A stretch of 64,000 nucleotides of DNA, taken from positions 24,973,189 through 25,037,188 of the forward strand of contig JAJEKV010000001.1 of assembly GCA_021234155.1 (NCBI GenBank), given 5' to 3'. The translations under genes were made by a program, and so were the position numbers. The notes under the pieces were generated by a model. That model was not told where the DNA came from and searched no databases. It saw only the letters and a list, made by a program, of their open reading frames with translations. Position 1 is the stretch's first letter. Every line of letters begins with the position of its first letter. Positions 23,401 through 34,246 of the stretch are shown one piece after another. Origin of the DNA: Isoetes taiwanensis (lineage: Eukaryota; Streptophyta; Lycopodiopsida; Isoetales; Isoetaceae).

Positions 23401-25125
23401 CTTTTCCTCGTTCTTCTCTATAAATTCTCATACGAAAATCACTTTCTTTTGGTATTGAAGCACAAAATGAGCATTGGAGATTCGAGAACTGCTGGCCACT
23501 CTCACATATTCTACGACAAGAGACGTGCCTAAAGGTGCCAGCAATGCAAATGCGTCTCCCATCATGCTCAAAACTTGCATTTAACATCGGTTCACAGTAC
23601 CAATTTCTTCCAGCCTTTGATTCATCCAAAAAAGTCCTTAAGTCCCTTGTGTTGGAGCCATATCTATACTTTAATTGCCAAAATCCCCAACATAATGAAG
23701 CCAAATAGAGATTTCCTGTTTTCAAGAGGCTAAGACTAGAAATATAGAGGAGATAATGCAAGAATAATGTAGAAAACAACACGTTGGAATGTAGAAGAAC
23801 ATAAATCGGGGCCTTTGCACTTACTTGAAGTACTACATTCGGCCTCGCTTTGTGTTCCCGGCTCTATAAAAAGTGCAACAGTCCAAATTAGTGTCTTTAG
23901 ATTGGTCAATATAAGCGAAAGAGAGGAACAAACAAAATCCAATAAACCAAAATTATTGTAGGCAAAGCAGGTCTGCTGTAAAACAGAGATTAGTAGACAA
24001 ATTAGAGCCTCAACTAAATATAAATGGTATAAATAACTAAAAACAAAGCAAGTGCAGACTTACCTCTTCGAAAGAATGCAAGCATGTTTTTTTGTGATGC
24101 GTCCACCACGATCTCTCTCCTTGGTCTTCCAATTTGCCTTGGTGCTTGGCATTCATTTTCTTTTCTTTCATTTGCTGCCCATTTCTGAGCATGACGAGTA
24201 CTTTTGATGTGCTCCTTCATATTTTCAACCACATCCCCTCGATCTGGAAAGAGACGAAGGGGTTTGTTGCAAAGTTTACAAACAATGCAAATATCCTCGT
24301 TTCATTGTACAAGTCAAAGTCTACATGTGTCTTCTCCACAAAAGGCCTCACTTTAGTGGCCATACAAGCCTCCACATCAGCCTTGTTTTCAGCTATAATA
24401 TCTTCCTTACTACTCACTTTCGAGACATTCTCTTGGCTGGCATCAAGGTTACTTTGAAGATTCATCTTATGTTCTTTGAATTGTACGTGACGAGCCGTGT
24501 AATTGTACATCATATCCTCTCCTCCCTTTCCATATCGTGCATGGCACTCCACACACCAAATACAAAATACAGCAGCACCATTAAAGTCATAAGACATTAG
24601 CTCAAAACGATCTTTCTTGCCTTCAAGCTTCATCTTCATTTTTGCCCTTCGATATGCATACAACCACTTATTAGTTAGAGACTTTGTAGCTATTTTGGAT
24701 TGTAATCTGCTCATAGACTCTTGACTCTCAAGTGGTTCGATGGGTTCAATGTCATCTTCTTGCTTTATATTGGTACTCACCCCTTCCATAGTGATCACTT
24801 CTACATCCTCCTCTTCTTCTACAAGCACCAATTTCCTTCGTTTAGTGGGCTGATTGGGCTGATTATCAGCTGAGACACCTACGATCTTCACACACACCTC
24901 ATCCTCATTCACTATAAATCTTGCCTCTTGCTTCTTGGACAAGGCAAGCTTTCTTTCCCCTAAAAACACAAATTCCTTGCCCTCCAAAGCTTCTAGCTCA
25001 TCTTCTTGAATCTCTCGCCGTAAATCCGAATAATGTGCATTCACATGTACCTTTACAAATCCAACTTCTTGCTTGTTTTCATCTCCCTCGCTAAGGCAAA
25101 TAACAACATTCCTGTGTGTCGCCAT
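20449..25125 (-). CDS. DDE transposase of the P-like transposon, five exons
   Basis: Exons inferred from matching frames and splice consensus: 25125-24064, 23863-23825, 23715-21942, 21878-20572 and 20474-20449. Donors read GTAAGT, GTAAGT, GTATGT and GTGTCT; phases agree at every junction. The product is about 1,400 residues. Features in order: an N-terminal ubiquitin-like stretch (DLRREI, FVFLGERKLALSKKQEA), a first Cys/His cluster (FCIWCVECHARYG), a second zinc-finger-like cluster (CIVCKLCNKPL followed by HIKSTRHAQKW), then candidate catalytic acids in VAEDETVIK, GHSSDGDARRR and SDCCENFFS, with KDRQNWRAAQR between the last two. The tail is basic (KGNKGKQKV). One lesion: a missing base at about 24295, within exon 1, puts the second finger out of frame, so this copy may be inactive unless that is a sequencing error. 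Superfamily is inferred from motifs. Confidence 0.8.
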
Positions 25126-26346
25126 TTATCTGCATGTGAAGCAAGCACGTGAGCTACACAGTATGAAAAGAAATCTAACAAATACTAGCTAGCATGCAAA
25201 AGAACATTCCCAACATTCCGAGCATTGCATTGCACAAATGGGGCTGAAATGGGGCAGCAAAAGGGCAGGCCAATTAGGGTCTGTTACAGCCCTGATATAA
25301 GCAAGAAGGAGGCTACTTAAAGGCTCCTTTGAGTCTGAAATAACATGTTATGACAGCCCAGAAAGCTAAAGCACTAACCACATTGACAATTCAAACATAA
25401 ATCAGCCCTAAAATGATAAAAATCTGAATTCTGAGCTTAAGAAGGTTGCAATAATCATACATGTGATCAAATACTAGGCAATGAAGTCGTCTTGGCTAGC
25501 TTCTTTACTGCTGCATTAAAAAATGAGAAAGAGTATTAGTGACAATGCTTGAAAGGGAAATTTGTTTATGATCTATAATCAGGTATATGCAATGCAATGA
25601 TGAGTTAGTGGTATGAATGCGGCTTTAGGAACCCTGAACCCTGATTTTGGGGCATAAACATCATTAAGAAATCATACAAAATTAAGATGGCAAGTATTCA
25701 AATAAGTGACAAACCCCTTATTCTCAAACAATGCATTCTTTATGCATAAAGTTGGCAGCAAACAAATTAGTCCTAAAGAGACCTGAAACGATTTTTCATC
25801 TTAAGAACTTCCAAATAATGCATACCTTTGATCAAATAAGAACAATGAAGTCTTCTTGGCTGCTGCATTAAGAAGATCAAGCCAGAAACTGCCAGAAACC
25901 CTGAATTAGTTGTTTTCTTTGAAGAAAGCAATGACTTCCACTTTCACCTTGCAAGGAATTTGCTGCAAATGACTTCAAAATCGAGTAAGAAATTGAGTGG
26001 TGGTGAGTAAATGCAATTTGGTGATCAAGTTCTTGAGTTGTTCTTGAGCTCCCTTGTTGCCAAAGAAGAACATGAAGCCGACTACATCAACCACAAATGT
26101 GCAAACGGTTAGCTCCTTCTCAAATCCACCACACTAAATACCCAAATCGACCACCTACGGGTTCTCAAATCCACCACTCAAAACCCAAATCGACCACCTA
26201 CGGGTTCTTGGTTCCCGCCTTTGCTCCCTTACGTCCAAAGCTGGAAATTCAATAGTGGAGGCGTATAACCTCCCGACCGTATACGGTCGAGTGACCCCTT
26301 AAAAAACCCCTTTACGTTCACGCAGTTGGCACGTACGTGTACATAT
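25126..26346. repeat. Transposase 5' flank and right subterminal repeats
   Basis: Two diverged direct repeats about 365 bp apart (25392-25525 and 25762-25880) share tgatcaaata, caatgaagtc and ttggct blocks ending in gctgcattaa. A 30-bp unit (caaatcgaccacctacgggttct) is duplicated at 26143 and 26180. A perfect 16-bp palindrome, CGACCGTATACGGTCG, is at 26274-26289; the left end shares gtatacgg. The region presumably holds the transposase promoter; no clear TATA box chosen. Confidence 0.55.
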
Positions 26347-26361
26347 GGTGAACCCCCCTTG
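26347..26361 (-). repeat. Right terminal inverted repeat of P-like transposon
   Basis: Reads GGTGAACCCCCCTTG on the plus strand, the imperfect inverse of the left end. Followed directly by the TATTGATT duplication. Confidence 0.72.
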
Positions 26362-26369
26362 TATTGATT

Positions 26370-26395
26370 GAACTAGTAATTTAATAATACCTTCG
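26370..26395 (+). repeat. Copia-1 3' LTR, right remnant
   Basis: gaactagtaatttaataata, then ccttcg, continuing the LTR after the P-like insertion. Beyond it, R1 copy 2 resumes at the expected base. Confidence 0.9.
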
Positions 26396-27162
26396 TTATC
26401 AAACGATATTTGAACTTGGCTGAACATGATGGAGCGATGGTTCTTATATTTTTTATCAGTCTTTTCACATCACCGATTGTGGCTTCATCGGGAGATAACA
26501 TAGTCTTCTTTTCTAGATGATTTGGCAAGAAGAACTTCAAATTCAATTTTGGCTACTTAAGAATAACCTTGTTTCACTTCTATTAATAAAGATGTCAGTG
26601 ACAAAGTACTATTGTTCTTTTATGCACTTTTTATTTAATCAGTCTCCTCATGGCTTCCAATAGAAACATTACCACCCCTTTTGATCTGTATATAGATAGT
26701 TAGGCATGTGGCTTGCTCGGGGGTCTCACCTAGGCATATAGGGATACCTGGGTCACCAAAAAACCCATGTATATGACTTTTTGGAGGTGGAAAATCCCTA
26801 TATACGTAGATAGAAAAAGCCAGTTTCCTTGCCCCCTTCCGTAGATGTACTTACGGATTGTCTTAATTTTTCCATACACCTACCCGATCTTATACTTGAG
26901 TTTGTGCACCTAGCCTTATGAAGAGAACAAATGGTATTTAGAAAAGGAAAAAAAAATTCACAATGTTTTTAATAGACATTTCTCGCATCTCGATCTTGAT
27001 CTCACATTTCCCTGGGGTTTCCCTAGTTTAAGGTTGCAACACTGCATATTTACAAAAGGGCACTCGAACAATGCGCGGGGCATTTTAAATTTCTAAAGGT
27101 CTCGAATTTCCAATTAAAGTTGAAAAAAACCCAATTTGATGAAGTAGATACTGAAGTATCTT
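26396..27162. repeat. R1 repeat, copy 2, right part
   Basis: Continues R1 from atcaaacgatatttg, carrying the N-terminal part of the unknown R1 protein (about 26400-26570, minus) and a P-like terminus (26716-26820). It ends at the shared bases cttatt, where it jumps back to an earlier R1 position. That makes a tandem duplication of about 0.91 kb with 27163-28221, probably by microhomology or unequal exchange. Confidence 0.8.
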
Positions 27163-27456
27163 ATTCTCCTGTATTAAAACAACCCTAAAAAATGTACCAG
27201 AAGAAAAGAGGTTGAGCACACATCTATGCGAAAGAAACTTCTCCACAATATAATAAGCGAAATATGATTTCATATGAGGCTTAAAGAGCACATTGCCATT
27301 CATTCCTATCAAACGATATTTGAACTTGGCTGAACATGATGGAGCGATGGTTCTTATATTTTTTATCAGTCTTTTCACATCACCGATGGTGGCTTCATCG
27401 AGAGGTAACATAGTCTTCTTTCCTAGATGATTTGGCAAGAAGAACTGCAAATTCAA
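27150..27456 (-). pseudogene. Unknown R1 protein fragment, third copy
   Basis: Same protein as at 3586-3984 (LQFFLPNHLGKK to FRVVLIQENK), then running into unrelated codons at the tandem junction. Truncated. Confidence 0.4.
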
Positions 27457-28221
27457 TTTTGGCTGCTTAAGAATAACCTTGGTTTCACTTCTATAAATAA
27501 AGATGTCAGTGACAAAGTACTATTGTTCTTTTATGCACTTTTTATTTAATCCGTCTCCTCGTGGCTTCCAATAGAAACATTACCACCCCTTTTGATCTGT
27601 ATATAGATAATTAGGCATGTGGCTTGTTTAGGGGTCTCACCTAGGCATATAGGGATACCTCATCTGCGTGCAAGGGGTCACCAAAAAACCCATGTATATG
27701 ACTTTTTGGAGGTGGAAAATCCCTATATACGTAGATAGAAAAAGCCAGTTTCCTTGCCCCCTTCCGTAGATGTACTTACGGATTGTCTTAATTTTTCCAT
27801 ACACCTACCCGATCTTATACTTGAGTTTGTGCACCTAGCCTTATGAAGAGAACAAATGGTATTTAGAAAAGGAAAAAAAAATTCACAATGTTTTTAATAG
27901 ACATTTCTCGCATCTCGATCTTGATCTCACATTTCCCTGGGGTTTCCCTAGTTTAAGGTTGCAACACTGCATATTTACAAAAGGGCACTCGAACAATGCG
28001 CGGGGCATTTTAAATTTCTAAAGGTCTCGAATTTCCAATTAAAGTTGAAAAAAACCCAATTTGATGAAGTAGATACTGAAGTATCTTATGTGCCTATTTT
28101 ATAGGTTGTATTAGGGCTCATAAATCTCAGGCATATGCATTTGTACCACCTTTCCTTGTCCTGCCATTCAAATACAACTACACTATAACGCAAGATTTTT
28201 TCCTGCACAAATTGGAACATT
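27163..28221. repeat. R1 repeat, tandem partial copy 3
   Basis: Nearly identical to 3689-4751, and to 26396-27162 where they overlap. Ends at attggaacatt, after which sequence diverges from copy 1. Contains the P-like terminus at 27627-27735. Confidence 0.82.
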
Positions 28222-28377
28222 AATCGCACCTGACATCTTCAATAAGCCTCTTGCCTGAGCATTGAGAGCAAAGAAGATAATAAACCATTTCATAAGCATC
28301 TGATTGTCCTCTATAATCACCATTCTCAGAAAAATCTTTGCCGACTCAATAATGGGGGAATGCCAATTCTTTAACAC
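28222..28377 (-). pseudogene. Possible exon fragment beyond R1
   Basis: Minus-strand frame of about 50 residues containing KNWHSPIIESAKIFLRMVI and FALNAQARGLLKMSGA. It starts at the R1 edge. It could belong to the same disrupted gene as the fragments at 5864-6089 and in R1. Family not recognised. Confidence 0.25.
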
Positions 28378-29826
28378 CAGAGGTAAGTAAATGCACTACC
28401 TTCCTAATGGATTTCAGATTATCTGCAAGAATATGTAGTAATTAAGCGTAAATCCCTAAATCTCAAAGATGCATATGCTGTCATAGCTACTGTCAACTGC
28501 ACGAAGGTCTATAGTGAGCTTTCATTCTTCCTTTGAGAAGCATCTTCTTTTCAAACGACGTGCAATCACGAAAACGTCGATGCTAGTTTCTGGTCTTTGA
28601 TAGAAAAAATTCTCAAATCATGCTGCAATGGATAGCATGGTAGACCTTTTAAACAAAAAATGACGATGGGCTCTACTGCGCATACTCCATTCCTGTTTGC
28701 TTTGAAAGCAAAAAAACATAGTCAAGAACTTTGGCGAGAGATGAAAATCATTATGTCCTTAATCTCATTGCTCTGGAAAATCATCCATTCCTACTCTGTC
28801 ATCATCTGATGGAACACTCTGCCTGAAGAAGATCGAACCCTGGAAGATGAGGGCCTCTGCTGCTTACTTGCCTCAGCTTGCCTAACTTCTGTCTTTTTCT
28901 TCTTCAAGTTGACTATCCCCCTTCTCTGATCTCTCAGACAAAATATATATTCTCTATCCAATTCAAGCCAATCTGTCCCTATCCTCTCCATCCTTATATA
29001 AACCACTTCTATACGATGCGTCACTATCATACCCATGTTCCCCTTCCTCACTATCTTTATCTATAACATAAAACCTTTTCCTAACCGGCATTCTTGAACC
29101 TGGCTATGACATTGCTATTTGTTATAGTTCAATTGTGCTTCAACAATGAATTTGTCTTTTGAACACTGCTCCAATAGACTATAACAAAATCATGTTGTGT
29201 ATTGCAACTATTTATGCATGTGGTCAAAGAAATACACCATCCTTTGCCAGGTGTCCCCTGCTTGCCTTTCCTCCGCTTTGCTTGTGACCCTCAAGGCTAA
29301 TTCAGATGTCGATGATTGCTTATCCAACATGATTTAATTTCTTGTAGATATGAAAACAACATAATCATACTGCACTCTGTTGAACCGTAATAAACTCATC
29401 GAGGTTCTGTTTTGTTGCTAAAAAAACAGAAATATAAGCATGCATTGAAATGGGGTGAATCTGTCCTTTGGTATCATACTTTTCTCATGGAAAACAGATG
29501 TTTCAGGGGGCTAAGTAAGGAATTGTCAAATACCTATTTAGTTACATGTACATACTTTGCTTTGGAACGGAAAAGCCATTCATTATTATTCTTCTTTCTG
29601 CAAGAGGAAGGTTCAGAAACTGCATACCATAAATTATCCCAGGACATCAGATCCAATGGCAATAGCCGTCGAAAGGAGCAAAGGCAGAGTGAGCCTACAG
29701 ACAAAAGAGGACATGCATTTATACACTGACATAAATAACACATTAAGTACTATTCAACGACTGTTCTTCAGAATGACACTCAAGAATTGCCAAGGCCAAT
29801 GACAACTATACTTGTAATTCTCAAAG
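28378..29826. other. Intergenic, nothing recognised
   Basis: No supported gene. Several overlapping short frames on both strands look like chance. Composition is AT-rich. Confidence 0.45.
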
Positions 29827-29905
29827 CGGCGGGCATAGTGTAGTGGATTAAATGATGGGGTCTCCAGCCTTGGCAAAGGAGATCGATAAGTTTTCAGTCC
29901 CACCT
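29827..29905 (+). repeat. tRNA-like SINE head, candidate
   Basis: GGGCATAGTGTAGTGGATTA contains an A-box-like TAGTGTAGTGG (29836-29846). AGTTTTCAGTCCCACC (29889-29904) resembles a decayed B box and T-arm (GGTTCGAGTCC type). Spacing of about 50 bp fits Pol III SINEs. No poly(A) tail or target duplication was identified. Confidence 0.35.
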
Positions 29906-30045
29906 CAACCACCGGGGACCATTCTCCTCTCCTCTTTTGCCTCAAAACGTGCTTTGAGTTGGACATAAGCTTGCCCAAGAACCACCCTACTTCCGTTTTG
30001 AGTTTGACCACTTTCTTGTCTTATCTGTAATCTTCAGCTTGATAC

Positions 30046-32574
30046 ATGATTGAAGGGCATCCATATCTTTCGAATGTGAAAGAAAAGGATGCGTTGCTCA
30101 CATCTGCCATACACCAAGCCTGCCCAAACACTTTCCAACATAAGCTTTGCTCCTTCCGTAAACAATGTGCACAAATGCCCCCAAATTTTTGGTATGATGA
30201 AGAATGTGAAAACCTTCACAAGCAGCTCAAGGAAGAATTGGCAGCCTGCTTTTCTACAGCTATTGAGACTAAGAAAGCCTACAAAAAGCTGATCCTCAAA
30301 GGGAGTATATAAAGCAAGTGAGGGAAGACATGCTTAACTTGATGTACAGTAATAAATCTGCTAAATTTTGGCAGAAGCTTCTTGCTAAGAAATCTGACTT
30401 GCCTCTTGAAGACCCAAAAGTGTGGACTATGTTCAAACAATCCTAGATGTGGGAAAAGCAGATTTGTTGGACATTGGATTGCAGCCTCGGCCCAAATCTG
30501 CCTCTCTTTTCTCTACTTCCCTTATCCGAAGAAGCAAAATGAACACTGAGAAAGCAAAAGATTGTGAGGACCTGCAAGCTGAATTTCTGATCCATGGAAG
30601 TGATACCCTTGCGCCTATTGTGGCAGATTTATTCAATGAGATAATATGCTCAGGCTTTCCGAAAGCATGGACCAATTGATATCATCAAGCCAATTTTTAA
30701 GGCTGGAGATACAAAGAATCCAAACAACTACCGCCTTATAATGATTGGACATGTTATAGACCTCTGGATTCAAAACTCTACAACATTATTCTAAATTGTT
30801 CCTGTTTAAAATCTGGACTTTGAATTTTTGTCACAAAATAGCTTTGGAACTATATAAGTTTATTTGCTTGCTTTAAAATAGCTTTGGAACTATATAAGTT
30901 TATTTGCTTGCTTTTAGTTTATTAGGCCTATTTTATATAGGCTTTCAAACAACGTTGTATGTTTTTCCTTAATTAATGAAAAATCATCTTGTACCCTAAA
31001 AAAAAAATGATTGGACATGTCATGGCAAGATTATATGGATGCGCATTGGACTGGTTTCAGGAGAAATTTCTCAACAATAGATAATATATTTACCTTGCGG
31101 TCTATCATTGAGGAAGCTAAAGCCATGAAAACAAAAGTGCTTTGCTGCTTTGTGGATTTTCAAAAAGCCTTTTTTGATACGGTCCCTTGGAAATCGCCTA
31201 TTTCATAGACTTATTGAACTGGGATTGTCGCAGCAAGTCATATGAGCTGTTTTGATGCTCCATGAAAATGTTTTGGGAAGAATTAAAGTGCCTAGAGGCT
31301 GGCCAGATGATATAAGCAGCACAATTGGGATTAAACAGGTCTCCCTTATCTCCTACACTCTTCTGTTTGTACATTGACGAGCTGGAAAGCTTTCTAGCAC
31401 GCTTGGAGGTGACGGATCTGCTTTAGCTGATGAATGCATATCCATCCTTCGATATGCGGATGATGTGGTACTTATATCCTCTTCCCCTGAAGGCCTTCAG
31501 CATCAATTATTGGCATTTTAGAAATTCTGCACGCAAAGAGAGCTTAAAGTGAACTTGGACAAACCAAAAGTGATGGTTTTCAACACGTCACGAGTTTGCA
31601 TGGATCACAGCCCCTTCTTTTTCATGGATCAACAAGTGGAAGTGGACACTCATTATACTTACTTGGGTGTGCAATTTAAGGGTCCCGTCTTTAGCATGAA
31701 AAATGCAGCATATGCAAGACTCTTTAAAGGATATGCCTAGAAAATGTTTCAAAGCGGACGTTCAGGATGTCCCAGCAAGGCTTCATCTCTTCAATACCTT
31801 AGTTAGACCAGCTGCTGTATACGGAGTCTTGATGCGGGGGATGGACATGACAGCCAAAGAATGGGCTCAAATAGAGAGACCGCAGATCTATTTTATGTCC
31901 AAAATGATTATGAGCAAAGCCTTTGTGCCGCATCCAATCATACTAACAGAATTTTCAGCCACTCCTCTGCAACTGGATGCACCATTCCAGTTACTCTCCT
32001 TTTTGCATAAACTGCACCAGCTTGGGTCCTCGCAGCAGGGTCAATGCAGGTTTCCATGGATTGCTCTCAAGAGTTCAAAAAAGTTTGGCTGAAAAGAGAG
32101 TGCAAGCGTGTTGGAGCGTAAAAGGCATCACAATCGGCTGCCCCTTTAGGATTTGGTTTGGGAAACATGCCTCCCTTCCAATATGACATGGCTGCAGCCG
32201 ATACTGTGGTAAAACATAGAGCTAAAACGAGACTTCAAAAAGATAAGAATCAACTCATACGGCACGATCTGGAAATGTTATACATATCAAGGACATGGGT
32301 AACTCCAAGTGGTCTTCCCATCAAGATGCAATTTTACAAAGATCACTTCCTTGAGATCAGTGAAGATGATTTCATCGAGGGACCAGAGTATTTGAATATT
32401 CATCTAGCACATAATGTGAGAAATGCTATTGGCCAGCTCAGGCTCTCATCTCATCAGCTTGAGATTGAGGCTGGCCGTGTGAGGAACATTTCATCTTTAC
32501 ATGTCCAACCTATTATGAAATACGGGGCAGACTCCATTGCCTGTTTCGGGAACCTACCTCCCTCTCAAAACTGA
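30046..32574 (+). pseudogene. LINE-A: non-LTR retrotransposon relic (RT and C-terminal region)
   Basis: Pieces in several frames follow LINE order: a pre-RT linker (PPNFWYDEECENLHKQ), RT blocks (IIKPIFKAGDTKNPNNYR, FCCFVDF-like CCFVDFQKAF, GIKQ followed by SPT, and YADD at 31453-31464), thumb (VNLDKPKVMVFN) and a C-terminal region (LHLFNTLVRPAAVYG, LSSHQLEIEAGR). The endonuclease is missing at the 5' end. The RT is interrupted by a 252-bp retroposon (30755-31006) and by several frameshifts. Its closest relative in the window is LINE-B. Confidence 0.85.
30755..31006 (+). mobile_element. Short retroposon with poly(A) and 14-bp TSD inside LINE-A
   Basis: Flanked by perfect copies of atgattggacatgt (30741-30754 and 31007-31020). 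Ends gtaccctaaaaaaaaa. Contains a 40-bp tandem duplication (30835-30874 and 30875-30914). Poly(A) plus a long TSD indicates LINE-mediated retroposition; it is a SINE, a 5'-truncated LINE tail or a processed RNA. No A or B box was recognised. Confidence 0.85.
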
Positions 32575-34246
32575 TCAGATATGAGGACCAGAAATGTATA
32601 GCTCTTTTTCTTCGCCAAATGACTGTCATAGAAGAAATCTGTTGAAGGAGCAAGCTGAGGTCTGTTGAAGGAGCAAGCTGGGCAAAGAGCGGGACAAGAA
32701 AATCAACCTATACAAAGGCTGATATCTCTCTCTTTCTTAATGGAGGTGATAATGATAATAAACGGAAGTCAGGTCCTCTTCCTGGACCATCTCATCCGAT
32801 CTCAAAAGTGGTAACCATGAAAGTGTCTAAAAGAAGAAAGCGGACAGTAAAGGAAAAACATAAGCAGTTCTTTAAAAAAGAAATAAGTCTGACATCACTT
32901 TATACTTTAAGCCCGTGGCCAAGAAGAAGACAAAAGTTTCCTGATTCCATCGTTTTAGTTTTTCTTTTTCATCTCTAAGCAATATCTCTAGGAGGCTGCA
33001 AATGCGCCCCTAGCTGTACATGATTGGCGTATATTTCGTCCCATAGACCCAAGTGGTCTCTCATAGATGTTAATATGATCTTTCTTTATTTCTTTTTTTT
33101 TTTTTCATAAATATAAAAATGTGATTTCTGAGATCCGAAACAATAGTACAATTTGCCTTGTTTGACGGCTTTGTTCTGTGCATTTCATGCTTCTGAAAGA
33201 TATTGTTTGTTGCCATGCATTTCAGTCATGTCTGGGCACAAAACACAGCCCAAGATAATAACGTAGACTGGATTGGAAGCTCATGATATCAGCATAAACA
33301 TTTAAAAGGTGGTCTGGTTAGACATACCTCTTAGTTAGCTTTCCAACGCTTTCCAAGCTCTTCGAAGTTCTAAGTCCTTATGAACACATCTTCTCATCAG
33401 ACATCAGAAATTAACTAAGCAGATGACAAATCTCTTTAGTCCAATCAAGAGCCAAGAAGTCTTCAGAAGTATCTCGTTTGAAACACGACTCATCTTCAAG
33501 TTTTGATCTCAGTTGTCAACAAATTTGTCAATAACGAGTTCCCAGGTAAATAGAAACTATAAACAAAGCACCACATCCATGGTTCAAAAACTAGCGCCTC
33601 TGCTGAACCCTACCTGTGTAAACATAGGATTTTGTAACTACTTGACGCATGTTTTTTAAATGTACTTGCACATGTAGAATCTGCCAATAGTCTACACAGC
33701 TGCAGCATAAATGTAAAGATGTATGCTTTTTCATGACCTCCAATGATGTTTTACGGTTCAAAATAGGTTGAGAATCAGCTCGAACAAGAATGCAGAAAGT
33801 GTGCTCGAATTCGATGATCATGGTGCTTTTATTTATCTAATTTTAACCACAAAGAGGTCTAGTATTCCTTGAGCATAGAATGCGAGAAGATTGCAGACAC
33901 CCCTGCAGTCTGGATCAAACATTCAAAATACATTTTGAATGACTCACTGGAAATGGGTTCAAAGGAGAAATGGGTTCAAGAGATAAATCTACTTATCTTC
34001 AAGAGCCTTTTTCCTCGTGCATGTCCAAGCACAACCAGATCATTCTTTTTTGTGGACCAGATGAAAGCATGGAATCACAACAGACCTTCAACTTCGAAGA
34101 ACTGCTTGTATTTCCATTATAATCCATTACCACTGTTCCCAGAAAGCATATGTGCAAATGGCTGGTAACCTTGGAAAGCCTACAGCTATGGGGCGACAAA
34201 GAACCAAAGAACATTATCCATACCTAAAATCTATTGGAAGTCCAAA
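32575..34246. other. LINE-A 3' region and intergenic sequence
   Basis: Starts with likely LINE-A 3' UTR, including a short duplication (tgttgaaggagcaagctgag, 32641 and 32663). A T-rich run lies at 33089-33106. No gene recognised in the remainder. Confidence 0.45.

Larger units (their letters stand above)
18507..26361. mobile_element. P-like/hAT-like DNA transposon, 7.86 kb
   Basis: Inserted in the Copia-1 3' LTR with an 8-bp duplication TATTGATT (18499-18506 and 26362-26369). Ends are imperfect inverted repeats: CCCGGGGGGTGCACC and, read inward from the right, CAAGGGGGGTTCACC. Weaker similarity extends about 90 bp (ctgcgt, aggggtca and gtatacgg blocks on both ends). It carries a multi-exon transposase on the minus strand and a convergent small gene on the plus strand. 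The 8-bp TSD and the order of acidic motifs in the protein fit the P or hAT superfamilies; the KDRQNW and CENFFS motifs look more P-like. Confidence 0.85.
6640..26395 (+). mobile_element. Copia-1: Ty1/copia LTR retrotransposon, triply interrupted
   Basis: LTRs begin TGAAGG and end CCTTCA (CCTTCG in the 3' copy). A PBS matching initiator-Met tRNA follows the 5' LTR and a purine tract precedes the 3' LTR. Order is gag, protease, integrase, RT, RNase H, which is the Pseudoviridae order. The flanks ctatg and ttatc fit a decayed 5-bp duplication of ctatc, the site found intact in the other R1 copies. Removing Copia-2 (8024-13626), the MITE (14756-15303) and the P-like transposon (18507-26361) leaves about 5.7 kb, normal for copia. 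The 3' LTR has a roughly 20-bp tandem duplication absent from the 5' LTR. Confidence 0.93.

Noticed and set aside
28791..29066. Overlapping frames on both strands possibly encoding a gene
   Set aside because: Low-complexity Ser/Arg and Tyr/Pro content, no motif, and both strands are equally open.
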